DNA of 64,000 nucleotides from Sabethes cyaneus. Taxonomy: Eukaryota; Arthropoda; Insecta; Diptera; Culicidae. Under the pieces are notes generated by a model. The model had not been told where the DNA came from. It searched no databases and saw only the letters and a program-made list of their open reading frames with translations. The stretch is from positions 70,933,449 to 70,997,448 of the forward strand of contig NC_071355.1 of NCBI RefSeq assembly GCF_943734655.1, written 5' to 3'. Both the position numbers and the translations under genes were made by a program. Below are positions 32,736 through 44,570 of the stretch, one piece after another; within the stretch, counting starts at the first letter, position 1, and the number at the start of each line of letters is the position of its first letter.

Positions 32736-34712
32736 AAACGCTGATATTTTTAATTATTTTATGTATGATAGGGCGGGAATAGGCAATTACGACGAAGCAG
32801 CAACATACCCTACGTGAGAATGAATTTCCGGTCAAAAATTTTACATTTCAACTGGCCATGGATATGTGCCAGGCAAGTATAAGTTCGTGTTTGCTGAAAA
32901 AATTGAAAAATTTTGGGCAAACGGAGAGACAGTTAACAGTGCTAAAGAAATGCGTTCAAAGTGGAAGAAACATGCTGATGCAAGGTATGATGATTTCTAC
33001 TAAGAAAAAAGTTCGAGATTTTATCAGAACCAGAGAAATGCAATAATGTAACACCGTGAAACTTGAAAGCTGAATAAAAATACTGCAATCCAGTCATTTA
33101 TGGTTTTTTTGCGACACTCCAGTCCCGAGCTATAGATTGTTCTATACGTCCAAATTTACTTTTAGCCAAGCTTTAGGAGTCCTAACTAACACACCTTATA
33201 AGGTTTTGAAAATTTGCAGTTTGGATTCGGTCCCCTTAGTAAGTTTTTTTTACTTTCTCAACTCGGTGAGAAAACAATTCCTTATATCCGGCAGTTTATT
33301 TCGATACAACGTTAATGCACATTATGTTGTAAAAGCTTGGTGGGATTTTGCTGGGCAGCATTGCATGAGGGAATCCGAATTACAAAACTCTTATCTTTTT
33401 TTTAAGTGAACTGGTAGAACGTGACCAGAGGTTAACAAAAAATAAATACTTGACTTGATAAATACTGACTTGAAAAACTTACTTCCTTTTCAGGATCAAA
33501 GTTGGCTCCTATGGAGGAGTCCAGTTGCGGGGATGATTTTAGCGATTTTATCTCGCCTTCAAGGCGTTGTATCGCTTACTCCAAGCCCTCAATTTTGGAT
33601 ATTACAGCAATTCCCTCCAATAAGAACGCTAATTGGGAGCGTCTTAATAGAAACCGTAATAATGTAGTCTGCGTAGCATATGGGAATTAACTTAATTGGT
33701 TCCAACATGGAATAACTCGTGCTCCTGATCGTATAGAACGCTGGTGTCTTCGACAAAGTTGTTGAACAGATCAAGGATTTTGCGTTGAACTGTAGTATTT
33801 CGGAGTAGTCTCACAACGTGGCGCCAGTATATATGTAATATTCTTGTACAGACTGTATCTTGTGCTGCTGACTATCTAAAACGTTGCGGTCTTCAGCAAG
33901 GTTATTCAAAAAGACTGTCACCTACAAGATGATATGGAAAGTGGTGCAGAATTGTCTCAATGCGTGGCGTTAGTGTATATGACGTTGGACTACATCTTTG
34001 TTCACTATACTGGGTAGCACTTTGTGAAAAAGAAACTGTAACGTTTGAATGTAAGATTTCAAACATCAATAACTTTTCTGTCGTTGCATGGAATTTCATC
34101 GTCAATATATCGTTGGAAAGAAAAACGAATCTAATCTTTATTCAATTATTAGGTAGTCAAATATGACAGAAAAGTTAAGTTAAGCCAATGACATGCAAGC
34201 ACACTTTTGCTTCCCTTGCGACCCAGATGACGATTTTATAAACCTGCGACTTCGTTGTCTCCGATTTAAAAAAATAACCAAGCCAACCCGTTCCGGCATT
34301 TTTCTAGTGTACCTTGACGAAATTGATGCCCTGAAAGTAAACCATATCGAAGAAGAGCCCAACACTCAACTAGTTTTACTCAGCATTTACTAAAATCTAC
34401 TCAAAACTTATGCCTCGTTCGAATATGTAGGTAAAAGAATATTTTATTAATGTGTATTTTAACGAAGTTACTCTTGAATAGAGGAATCACGTTTTAAAGG
34501 TAGCGATTCCTTTGTTCCAGAATTGGTTGTTGGTATTTAGTGTAGTGTATTTCGAAGGGCAGGCTCGATGTTCTGCTTGAATACGCCACTACACGTACTC
34601 ATCTACCACTTCTGGTTCGTTGTTGTCAACGAACTATTCTACTATTCATGTATTTAGTCTTTGGCGCGTTTATTTTAAGCCAAATTCTCCTAGCCTCCTC
34701 CTTTCAGTGATT
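32736..34712. other. Mostly unclassified noncoding DNA
   Basis: 32800-33080 is a short piece with a protein-like frame (PGKYKFVFAEKIEKFW, KEMRSKWKKHADARYDDFY) ending in TAA and followed by AATAAAA at 33073. It could be a remnant of a retroposed gene or of a transposon ORF, but no family was recognised. 33790-34060 contains two copies of a GTGGCG(C/T)(C/T)AGT(G/A)TATATG word. The rest shows nothing. Confidence 0.3.
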
Positions 34713-34794
34713 GACTGAAGTTTTTGGAGCGTCTTAGTAGAATACGAAACCTGAAATAAAATAAAAAACAAAACTATTCCAATTAAATTATACT
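34713..34794 (+). repeat. Partial copy of GCGTCTTAGTAGAATACG family
   Basis: TGACTGAAGTTTTTGGAGCG and GTCTTAGTAGAATACGAAACC match 46705-46760; truncated before the CAGTGTCTGTTTTCG half. Confidence 0.75.
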
Positions 34795-35830
34795 ATCTAT
34801 GTTCATATACAAGCGTGAGCGTGAGTATGTTTGTATGTTCCACCATAACTCCAGAACGCCTTGACCGTTCTCCACCAGACTTAGCACACATGATAAGAGA
34901 ATCAGCACTGGGGGGCTGACAAAAAGAGGGGGAGGGGGTTACTAACAGGGGGGAGGCCATAACTCCGAAATGCTTGGACGGTTCTTCATCAAACTTGGCA
35001 CTCATGTTTCTTGACATAAAAGGAATCAGAACTGAAGGGTTTGACAAAAGGGCGGGGGGAGCCTAACTCCAAAACGCCTGGACGGTTCTTTACCGAATTG
35101 GCACACATGGTCTTTGACATAAGGGAATTAACACTGGGAGGTTGCGTTTCTCTTGCATTTTAACCGATTGCAGTTGTGCAAGTGGAAGAGAGGAGTTCCA
35201 CCAAAGAGGAATATATGGCAAAAAAGACCTTTCGTTTCCATTATAGGGACTTCCATAGAACAAACCAATGGATAATTAGCTACGTGACAAATGAGGGAGC
35301 TGACTGGGCAAGAACCGACAAGTAGGGCGACGAGGAATGTGAGTTTGAATGTATGTTTCTTCAAAGTTCCAGAGCTTCTGGACTATTCATCATTAAACGT
35401 CGTTTGTAAAACACATGAATTTGGCATAAAAGAATCAGCGCAGGGGGGTTGACAAAAGAGGGAGATGGCCTCTTACAAGGGGAGAGAAAGGTTCAAATGG
35501 GTAATGGAGTGCGCTCCTCTTGCATTTGGAACGATAGCAGTTGTACAAGTTGCAGAATTTTTGAAAGGGGGAATAAGGTGACCATTAACAAAGGGGAGGT
35601 TCAAAAACGCAAAGGAGGCTTTTTGTCGATTTATGGGGATTGCCAGAAGGAAGTCAGATTTACAAGCGGCTGGGGGACAATATGAGGGAAACTGACAAAG
35701 GTAGAAGACAAATTCAAATGTAATAAAAAGGGGTTTGTTTCTTGCATTATGAGAATTTTCGTTACAATAACAAATGTACAAGTGACTGAGAGGCAAGTGG
35801 CCTCGAGTAAGATCGGCAAAAATTTGGCGA
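34795..35830 (+). mobile_element. Helitron-like element, second family
   Basis: Starts TCTATGTTCATATACAAGCG (5' TC). It continues with tandem ~130-bp units containing CATAACTCC, GGACGGTTCTTCATCAAAC, TTGACATAA and runs of G. At 35800-35815 it carries CCTCGAGTAAGATCGG, the same 3' hairpin word found before CTAG at 17664-17690. The CTAG terminus itself is lost here. No helicase ORF. Confidence 0.5.
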
Positions 35831-35949
35831 ACTGAATTAGTCAAAGCAATTGCACAGTTTTTATAGGAGCTTAAGATTACGTAACCTATGTGTGGGTATA
35901 TAAAATTAGTATAGGTAAACAGATGCAATGTGTAAGTTGATTCTTAATA

Positions 35950-36065
35950 AACTTTCTAAATTTACTTGAGGAAAACCATTATAAAACCTGATATATTCTG
36001 CAGTGCTCTGATAAAACTATTGTAAGAAATGAATAAAACCAATTTGCCATTGGATTGTTACTTGG
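35950..36065 (-). repeat. Dispersed ~110-bp repeat, inverted copy of 18411-18520
   Basis: ACTTGAGGAAAACCATTATAAAACC to GGATTGTTACTTGGG, reverse complement of the Helitron-borne copy. Confidence 0.75.
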
Positions 36066-36320
36066 GTAACGTTTTACTTTTACCCCCCTGTCTTTTTTTC
36101 GTAGATTTTTGCATGGAAAATAACAACGTATATATTAAAAACAAGAATGGATTTGGTTTTCACGCTTAAACTTTAAATAAAAATGCCTAAAATCCATATT
36201 TTTTTTGCTCGATTAAAAAAATTTTCTTTGTTTTTTTTTCGCCCCCCCCCTTCAGCGGCCCAACACCGGAGGGACAAAAACTTTATAAAATATTTGGCCT
36301 AATTAACTACCAAATCACTA
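36066..36320. mobile_element. Partial TIR element, TTAGGCCATT family
   Basis: GGATTTGGTTTTCACGC, ATGCCTAAAATCCATA, the C-run and TTTGGCCTAATTAA match, in opposite orientation, 46889-47060 of the complete copy. One end is missing. Confidence 0.6.
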
Positions 36321-38500
36321 GTGTTATTACAATAGTTCATCCTCGCTGCATTGAGAACATGTCGAACGAACCGAGACAACCATAAAGCCAAATCTTAATC
36401 CAAATAATAATTACTTTCTCGAACGAATAATTCTTCGCAAATTCACACAATGAAGCTTCCTCCATTGTCCCGAAGACCGAGTCAGCTCGAACGATAATCT
36501 CTTTTTAATCCTGGGATAATTAAGTTTGTATACACTGTCCGTTTCTCTAATTGTGTGCCCAGTTTGGTCGAAGCTCATCTCGCGAAACACACCGGGGGGA
36601 TTTTCATCGGATTGCCAAGTCATCCAGTCGGTTCAGTGAACTCTTTATCAGCGAACAGTGTGTTTTACGCCAGTTGGTTGGCCCAGCTGTCGTATTGTCC
36701 CGTGCCGTCGTCCTGCCGTCCGTGGGGCAATCGTTCTCTTGGTAAATATTGAATGATTCTATCGAACGTGACATTCCACGGGTTCCATATGATTACGGAG
36801 CTGACTGGGCGACAAAACCGCACCGACTGGAATTGATGCTTTTCACCGTTTTTCGATAATTGAAGAAACGATCGATAACATTTCCGTTCCGTGCTCCGTG
36901 TGAAGCAGTCCACAAAGAATATCGTGCTGCTATTGCTGCTGCAATTTTCTAGTTAGTTATGACAATGGCGGTTGTTGGATTTTCTAAAGTCAAATTCATT
37001 TGCTAGGAGCTAGGCTCTCAATTACTTATGCCAGTGCCAGTGGAAAAACACTTTGGAATACGGATGCTTTATTTTTAAACGTAGTTCTTTGTGCTGCGCC
37101 TTCATTCTTGCGAAATGCATCAATTATTTAAATCAAAGGAAAAACTAGCAGCTGGATATGCTTTCCTGTTGGTTTTCATTGTCCAAGGAAGGAAGGAAGG
37201 AATGAAGAATAAAAGTTATGCTAATTTAAACCTAACAATAAGTTGAAAAAACGCAACCGCAACCGTGGTAGTTTTTAATTTTTAACTGAGTATTTTATTT
37301 GCCAATTAATTCTACTTTTCTAATCTTAGAATGGGAGGGGACTTCAGTCAAGGGAATTTTAATTTTAAAATGTTGTAAATGTAAAACATTTTAATTTTTT
37401 ACTTTCATTATTACTATGGAACAAAACTACAATGCGTATGTAACTATTACGAGTAGTCGATAAAAATATTGCCTTGCTGAATTCATCTCCAACTTTAGCC
37501 AAATCAACAAAAGCTTTCCCACAAATTGAAAATCCTTTTCACTGAACCTATGATGGGTAGAAAAAAATCCATTCTCCAAACACAAGGTTGGTGCACTTCG
37601 CGGTTAGCTTTGTATAGCGGCAACACTAGACCGCCCGAAGGAAGCAGCAACGATGATCATTTTGTGTTCTGCTCGGGCTTACGTGGATGATTTTCTCCCT
37701 CGTAGTCAGTGTGTAAGTACAGGTACTGCGATAGTTCGGAAACAATAACAACATGCTTGAAGTATTCTTTCATCTATGTAGATGAGAGTGACATACTGCC
37801 GCGCCGCCGTTCTGACTGTTTGGTAAAAGACAATGGCACCGTTTATGGTCGGTTCTTATCTTGGTGGAACAACCTCAGCAAACCTCAGCTCCTACCAGGC
37901 CGTTGCTTGCAAATGCCTACCGACAATGTTATTCGAATACTCCAGGTGAAGCACTTTTTCATTGTTCATTCTATATTGCGTTTATTGCACCGCAACTGTA
38001 TTCGAAAAAATACAATGTTTTGCTACCTATTTTGCGTCAATTTTGTAAAAATAACTAACTAATGTAATTGCAGAATTGCGAATCGAAATAGGATCACTGC
38101 ATTACTCACTAAAGCTGTTGTAACCCAAATTTGTTTAATTGAACTCAGATCATTATAAGAATAATCAAATTATTTTGATAGCAAATATTTTCACTTCAAA
38201 ATTTATCACCGCAAATGGATTGTGTAATGATTTCTATTTGTGTAATTGAATACGATTTATTTATGTGATAGAACACAATAAAAGGGAAAATAGCACAATT
38301 CAATCATAATGATTGCAATTTTTTATGTGAACGTTTTAATGCGACGTACATCTCGGTTCGTCCTTGACCTTGCCAATCATAGTTGTGCTACAGCACAGAT
38401 ACCCCGTCATCCGTCTGTGAATACAAATTTAATGGCTCCGGCACAAGTTTGCCAAACATCCCTTCTCCAGCCAGGCACAGAACTGTGCGACGTTGATGGA
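36321..38500. other. Unique DNA, no confirmed gene
   Basis: 36540-36950 and 37580-37930 are less A+T-rich and non-repetitive. The first has a GTCGGTTCAGTGAAC Inr-like word at about 36626; the second has a GTAGTCAGTGTGTAAGTAC word at about 37703 that could be an initiator followed by a donor. These are candidate regulatory or leader sequences only. Confidence 0.25.
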
Positions 38501-38559
38501 TGTGCCCGGTAGGAAAAAATTGTTAATGATATATCTTGCGACAATATGGATCCAATGAT

Positions 38560-38660
38560 GCTCACTGGCCCGTGCCCAGACCAAAACAGAAGGGGCGGTA
38601 CCGGCCTTTCCAAAGCATATTTTAGCCTGAGAAAATCGGGTAATCAAGTAGGATGGCGAG
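38560..38660 (+). repeat. Head module of the composite repeat, solo
   Basis: CCCGTGCCCAGACCAAAACAG, AAGGGGC, CCGGCCTTTCC and GTAGGATGG parallel 43965-44030. No minisatellite or pyrimidine tract follows. Confidence 0.5.
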
Positions 38661-38852
38661 CCTATGTTTACTCAAACTTCTGCGTTACATCACTAGAATT
38701 GTCTTACATTAAATAATATAGAGATGTCATGGATTACAGCTTGAGCTTTTCAGTAGATTTGAAATTAAATTTCTAATCGCACTTATAATTTCACTTCACT
38801 ATTCATTAAAAATTGATTAGAAAATAGAACTGCATTTGGATTTCAAATTGAA

Positions 38853-39610
38853 GACAAAAGACAAAAGACAAAAGACAAAAGACAAAAGACAAAAGACAAA
38901 AGACAAAAGACAAAAGACAAAAGACAAAAGACAAAAGACAAAAGACAAAAGACAAAAGACAAAAGACAAAAGACAAAAGACAAAAGACAAAAGACAAAAG
39001 ACAAAAGACAAAAGACAAAAGACAAAAGACAAAAGACAAAAGACAAAAGACAAAAGACAAAAGACAAAAGACAAAAGACAAAAGACAAAAGACAAAAGAC
39101 AAAAGACAAAAGACAAAAGACAAAAGACAAAAGACAAAAGACAAAAGACAAAAGACAAAAGACAAAAGACAAAAGACAAAAGACAAAAGACAAAAGACAA
39201 AAGACAAAAGACAAAAGACAAAAGACAAAAGACAAAAGACAAAAGACAAAAGACAAAAGACAAAAGACAAAAGACAAAAGACAAAAGACAAAAGACAAAA
39301 GACAAAAGACAAAAGACAAAAGACAAAAGACAAAAGACAAAAGACAAAAGACAAAAGACAAAAGACAAAAGACAAAAGACAAAAGACAAAAGACAAAAGA
39401 CAAAAGACAAAAGACAAAAGACAAAAGACAAAAGACAAAAGACAAAAGACAAAAGACAAAAGACAAAAGACAAAAGACAAAAGACAAAAGACAAAAGACA
39501 AAAGACAAAAGACAAAAGACAAAAGACAAAAGACAAAAGACAAAAGACAAAAGACAAAAGACAAAAGACAAAAGACAAAAGACAAAAGACAAAAGACAAA
39601 AGACAAAAGA
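38853..39610. repeat. Perfect heptamer array (GACAAAA) x ~108
   Basis: 758 bp of unbroken GACAAAA with no substitution or indel that I can find; the phase repeats exactly every 420 bp of the listing. Because the unit is 7 bp and has no stop word in any phase, all six reading frames are open (TKDKRQK on plus, SFVFCLL on minus). These ORFs are not genes. The minus strand is pyrimidine-only except for one G per unit. Confidence 0.98.
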
Positions 39611-39812
39611 TAAAAAGTAAAAAGTAAAAAGCAAAACGTAAAAAGTAAAAAGTAAAAAGTAAAAAGTAAAAAGTAAAAAGTAAAAAGTAAAAAGTAAAAA
39701 GTAAAAAGTAAAAAGTAAAAAGTAAAAAGTAAAAAGTAAAAAGTAAAAATTAAAAATTAAAAAGGAAAAAGTAAAAAGTAAAAAGTAAAAAAGTGAAAAG
39801 TAAAAAATCGAA
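39611..39812. repeat. Related heptamer array (TAAAAAG) x ~27
   Basis: Directly continues the previous array through the transitional unit GATAAAA, with variants CAAAACG, TAAAAAT, GAAAAAG and one 8-mer. More diverged than its neighbour. Confidence 0.95.
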
Positions 39813-40130
39813 AATCAATTATGCTGGAAGCATAATATATTTATAAATAGTTCAAAGCGGGTTAACTACTATAAATTTGAAGAATTGAAAGGAAAATTCC
39901 TTATGCGCTTGGACCCGTTCGTCAGATATCGATGGAATCGGAAGAAATTTTTTCAATTATTGGAAGTGTTGGCAATAAAATCCGTAAGGGAAATAAATCG
40001 CTAAGCGTATTATATCTGCTTGAATTCTACTTTGCCAAGCAACAATACTAAAGCTAAAGTTTAAAAATAAAAATAATTGCTGAAAAACATCGACATTTCT
40101 ATGTCTTTCGCGCACAACACCGACAGCCCT
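39813..40130. other. Noncoding spacer
   Basis: Unique A+T-rich DNA, nothing recognised. Confidence 0.4.
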
Positions 40131-40850
40131 ACAAATGGCCGAATCACGAATGGCCGAATCACAAAAGGTTGAAACATGAATGGCCGAACGTCATATTCGG
40201 CCGAAAATAATCACGGCCTTCAGCCTGCACAAATGTTAGGTATATGCTGTCCTTACTCGCTGCCGCTCGTTCGGACTTAACTAAGGGATAATCCCTACTA
40301 GTCGGTAAACCTAGGAAAATGCATGCACCTAAATAGCCGTGGCCGGCGCTTTCGACGGCGGGTCACCGGCGCAAACTGAATCATCTAGGAAACATTTGCT
40401 ACTGACACGATCAATAGGGCTCGCACCCTATAATAAACGTAAATCATTCGCACTTAGGGGAAGAAATAACTATCAATCATCTATACTCTAACTACCAAAA
40501 TAAAAAAAGACGTAGAGTATATCTTGTTTTTCTGAAACTGAGGTACAGAATTTTACGAAAAGCTTTTTTCCTTCACCTATCAATGACGCGGATCATCATA
40601 GAGTTATAAGTGGAACAAAAGGCAATAGAGGTGAAAATTTTAAAAGTTTTTCAGGGATATGTTTCAAATTCGTGGAGAGAAATAGATGAAAAAATTTATT
40701 CAAAATGTGTCTCACAAAATGTTCAATAAAAATTTGGTTGATTTAGGCATTCCGGGAAAATTCGGCCTTTCGTGATTCGGTCTTTCGGGATTCGGTCATT
40801 CGTGATTCGGCCTTTCGCGATTCGGCCTTTCGTGATTCAACAGTCCAGCC
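40131..40850. mobile_element. Element bounded by inverted GGCCGAATCACGAAT minisatellites
   Basis: At 40131-40210 the unit ATGGCCGAATCACGA repeats about four times. At 40747-40845 its reverse complement (TTCGGCCTTTCGTGA) repeats about six times. The interior contains CGTGGCCGGCGCTTTCGACG (40338-40357), shared with the Helitron at 18.3 kb. Repetitive terminal inverted repeats of this kind occur in foldback-type elements; class otherwise unknown. Confidence 0.55.
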
Positions 40851-41023
40851 CCTTTATCACGAAAGAACACAAAAGTTCCCCTCTGATACGAAAATATAAA
40901 TCAATTTTCATTCACTAGCAATTTGCATTTCCATTTTGCTTTTAATTTCAGCATATGGTGCTCTATTTACACTACTACCAATATGTGCTGCAGTTGCGCC
41001 TGAAACTCTTCTATCGTGTTGAC

Positions 41024-41132
41024 ATAGCTAGTATTTGAGTGACAACCACTTGCTTCTGGCGCTAGTGTATATGAACGATTCAATGATACACTAGCGTCAG
41101 CAGCAAGCTGTTGTCACTGCAAAACTAGTTAT
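41024..41132. ncRNA. Pre-miRNA-like imperfect hairpin (candidate)
   Basis: Arms 41024-41070 and 41086-41132 (47 nt each) pair in about 39 positions with scattered single or paired mismatches around a 15-nt loop. One arm contains GTGACAACCACTTGCTTCTG, the other CAGCAAGCTGTTGTCACTG. Size and mismatch pattern suit a microRNA precursor. However, the word GGCGCTAGTGTATATG resembles repeats at 33.8-34.0 kb, so a small palindromic MITE is an equal alternative. No known miRNA seed was recognised. Confidence 0.35.
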
Positions 41133-43950
41133 CTTCAATCAACCGGTATCTAGGCAATACCGACACGTTATCTATCGGTCTCTCTTTTGATCTGTTTTTG
41201 AAAAACATCTAAGTCCTGTGCAGGCTTTTTCGGCCTGTCGGATTTAAACAACACAGACACCAATATAGAAAATGGGCCCAATTTAGCCGCAGCGGCTTCA
41301 TCATTTCTCGCGACTATAGCTCAAATTCAATAGCGTTTCATTAGGACCAAAATTCACGCCGTTATTCAGTAAATATTATTCTATGAAATGGTATGAAAAT
41401 CTTGTCTCGAATGAATATAGTTTCAACGTAATTCCTGAATATTGTTAAGGCTGCCGCTTAATGGGCTGAAAATACCCTCCCGAAAATAGACTCGAAAGTG
41501 GACATACTCAAACTGAATCAAATTCTCTACACATCCGGTTTACACCTTGAGAGTATTTTTTGTTTCGAAATAAATCTGCTCGAAAAGTGGCGGCACAAAT
41601 GCCCCGTGTGCTCCAGCCTGGGCACGCCAGTGACGCTGTTCTTCGATGTTTATTTTCGCTCTCACTCATCCTCCACCGGTCGTCATCACCCAAGGGGGCG
41701 GAGGGATTTTCTGCCCTTTTTCGAAATAGGTATGTAAGTAAATAGAATGATGGAATAAGGAACTTCATCCGCAGCAATCTCATTTGTCGTGAAAATATTA
41801 TCTCAAAAGAGGAGAAAAATAACAAGGGTTCGAATGTTGTACGGCGAAAATTTGTTGGAAGCTATGTTTGAAAAATAGCAAATTGTAATTTGACGTTTTG
41901 GTGGTTAATTGCAGTCAAATTTTCACGAAATGTAAAACGTCTCCATTGCATGTGGTAAAATGGAGGCGCGTTGTTTCCTGTGAATAAATGGCTCTACACA
42001 TCAAAATGTCGTGTAAATTTACGTTTGTTGACATGGACGTGAAAGATAAATTAGGAAACTTGGATCTTTGGTTATCCAAGAAGACGCAAAGAATGTTGCA
42101 CAGCTAATTTCAAACATGAACATCTGCTGAGTTTCAAGTCAATCGAACACAACTTGATTGCGAATTAGAAGGGAAATTTCTTTAGTACTTCCATCTACCC
42201 GTGCGTGCTCATTAGTCACTCACAGTGATTTTTCGATTAGATAAACATTCGCTGACGAGCGAATAGGTTAAGTATATGCCGTTTAGAGGTACTTATCGTT
42301 AACTGGTAAACATTAGCAGTAACGCGTTAAGTGCAATAACACTACGCTAAGAATGTTTATTTTCTGTCATGACGATTAATTTCTCGCCATTAGCAGTTGC
42401 TTTTTTTTTCAAAAAAAAAAGCAGGTTGCGAAAAATATCGGTTATGTTACAATGTAGTACACTTCAAATTCACGCACATAATCATCGTGAGCTCAATTGC
42501 ATTATTTCCATCATACGATATTATGGTTTGAACTAGATTCTTTATTACCATAATGCCCGGGTAGGTGAACTCAACTCAACTCGAAACGTTAGTACGCAAG
42601 GCAATGATAGCCTTCGCCTTCGCAAGCAAATATGAAACGAAAGGCGGTCAGTAGTCGTCCGATTATTCAATCTCAGTTTGTTGACCCACATCAAACGTGG
42701 CCAAATTAGCCTTTCGATTGTTTCTCTTTGCTTATTGTTTCCTTCGCAGTCGTACTGCAGCGCTCACCAACCTCCCTCTACTGCTTCGGGAAAGTAGGCA
42801 AATTTATCATTTGCACGAAACAAAACACTTTACTGATTGGCGCAGATCACAATTGGTGGACTCATATTAAAGTGCTTTTTGAAGTATTTTTCTTTTTCAA
42901 ACTTGGTCAGCAATCACCGATAATAGTAATACGCTTGTCATCACTGCATTCGGTAAATCCCTTTATAAGGCTCACTCCTGAATATGTTCGTCTGGTCTAG
43001 TTACTTGAAACGAAAGCCTTCCTTCCCACGGTTTCGCAGACTGGCGTGTGAGACTAATAATTCTCATCGCTAGTGTCTGAATCTGCTGTCGAGACGTGCT
43101 GTATGGTGAAAAACAGACCGGCCAAACAATTTCGGAAGCAATTTTACCCTACTAAACTACTAGCGTAGCAGCGGTCAGAGAACTTCAAGCAGCCTATTTC
43201 ACTGCGGTCGACCAGACATAACCTCTAACTCCACCTGCTGCAGGCTGTCACATTGTATAGTATATTACTCCCACCCTTTTCTTCGATATCCAGCGGTCGC
43301 CGTCTGGCTCTAGGTGGTGTTTAAGCAGTTCATGCCACGCAGAAAAAACGTTCCCGGAATTACCACCCGCCAATTGGATCCGTGGATCAGTGTGCGTGTG
43401 AATATACGTCCATGTATCGTGTCTTCTGAATAAGATGTGTCACGGTTAAATTTAGTCTGGTTTTGGTTAGGTAAGCTTACATCCCCCTTCGCAGTTCGAA
43501 CAGCACGTGCGTAAAGCCACGGAAGGTCACGTAAAAGGACATTGGGAACCATTTCTTTTTAACCACTCTCTCGCCGTAATGTTTCGTTTCGTGTTTTTAC
43601 AATTCTGTTATGGCCTACATAGCGAACGCTTCCGCTGCACTACTCGCGAGAAATACTGCAGACCAGTTTCGTGCAAGAATGGTGGTAACACTATTCAGGT
43701 CGATGCCCGTGAGTGGCTTGATACAGTCTTTCTACTGCTGGAGGTTGGTTGGAAATGGTTTTATTGGCTGGACAACCGTACGAAGTTATATGATTAAAAA
43801 AAAATAATGGATTTAAGGCATTTGCTAGTAACATAACTTATTTTCTAGCAAAAATTGATCAAGTCATTCAAATGAGGATATTTTAGTTATAATTTTCAGC
43901 GAAATTTTTCGCCTTTTTCGAGTTGCATGAAACTCAAAAATAAAGATAAC
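41133..43950. other. Unique DNA, no confirmed gene
   Basis: The longest non-repetitive stretch. It holds an acceptor-like TTATTGTTTCCTTCGCAG at 42734-42751 followed by an open frame of 83 codons without recognisable features, a G+C-richer patch at 41580-41710, and another at 43480-43760. None has matched donor, frame and family support. Could include exons or enhancers of the host gene. Confidence 0.3.
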
Positions 43951-43954
43951 CTCA

Positions 43955-44260
43955 TCATTAGCGTGCCCAGACATGAACAGAAGGGGCACCTGACCTTTCA
44001 GAAAAAACGTCTTGGCCTGGAGTAGGATGGTAAATCTACTTATTTATCACAAAAATACCAGCCGATTAACTTCAATATTTCGGACTTTCGGGTGCAGCTG
44101 GAAATTAAAATTGAGATTGGACTAGCAATTGATCTAGATTAAAAATTAGAGCTGAAATTGGACTTGAAGTTGAACTAAAGCTTAAAGTAATGCGAACTGG
44201 AAGATTTACTTGGCATTAGTTAAGAAATCGAACCTAAAACAGGATTTGAAATTTTCGTTT
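43955..44260 (+). repeat. Composite repeat, head plus minisatellite only
   Basis: Head TAGCGTGCCCAGACATGAAC ... TTGGCCTGGAGTAGGATGG, then CGGACTTTCGGGTGCAGCTGG (compare 5702-5720), then a ~12-bp TTGAAATTGGACTTG-type minisatellite. The pyrimidine tract is absent. Confidence 0.75.
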
Positions 44261-44566
44261 GATTTTTTTATTAATAAATATGTATACATATTTAATTTAG
44301 ATACAGTATTTCAGTTCACTTTTCTACTTACAGTTACAATTGTTCCACCTTTCTTCTCTGATCTCTTTCTGAAAGCTAGTTCATGCGCTCTCAAATTAAA
44401 TGAAATCTCTTTAGCAACCAGCCATAATGCAGCTTTCATCCGATGCAGATTTTTGTGGAATCTTTGACTGAAGAATGTATTCTATATCGCTATTTGGAAT
44501 ATTAAAACGCGTACGAACGATGTGTGTGCACCAATCCCATATATTTCTCTTGCATTTTAACGCATT
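44261..44566. other. Noncoding spacer
   Basis: A+T-rich; nothing recognised. Confidence 0.35.
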
Positions 44567-44570
44567 TTAA

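Noticed and set aside
38407..38647. Minus-strand frames resembling mariner transposase (PSVLVWAR...)
   Set aside because: The resemblance is a few residues only, and the DNA aligns with the head module of the composite repeat.
38806..39634. ORFs of ~260 codons with KDKRQKT or FVFCLLS heptapeptides
   Set aside because: Products of the GACAAAA heptamer array, open in all six frames.
42734..43000. Exon after a strong acceptor-like site
   Set aside because: Frame is open for 83 codons but the peptide is Phe/Leu/Ile-rich with no donor or family support; left as unique DNA.
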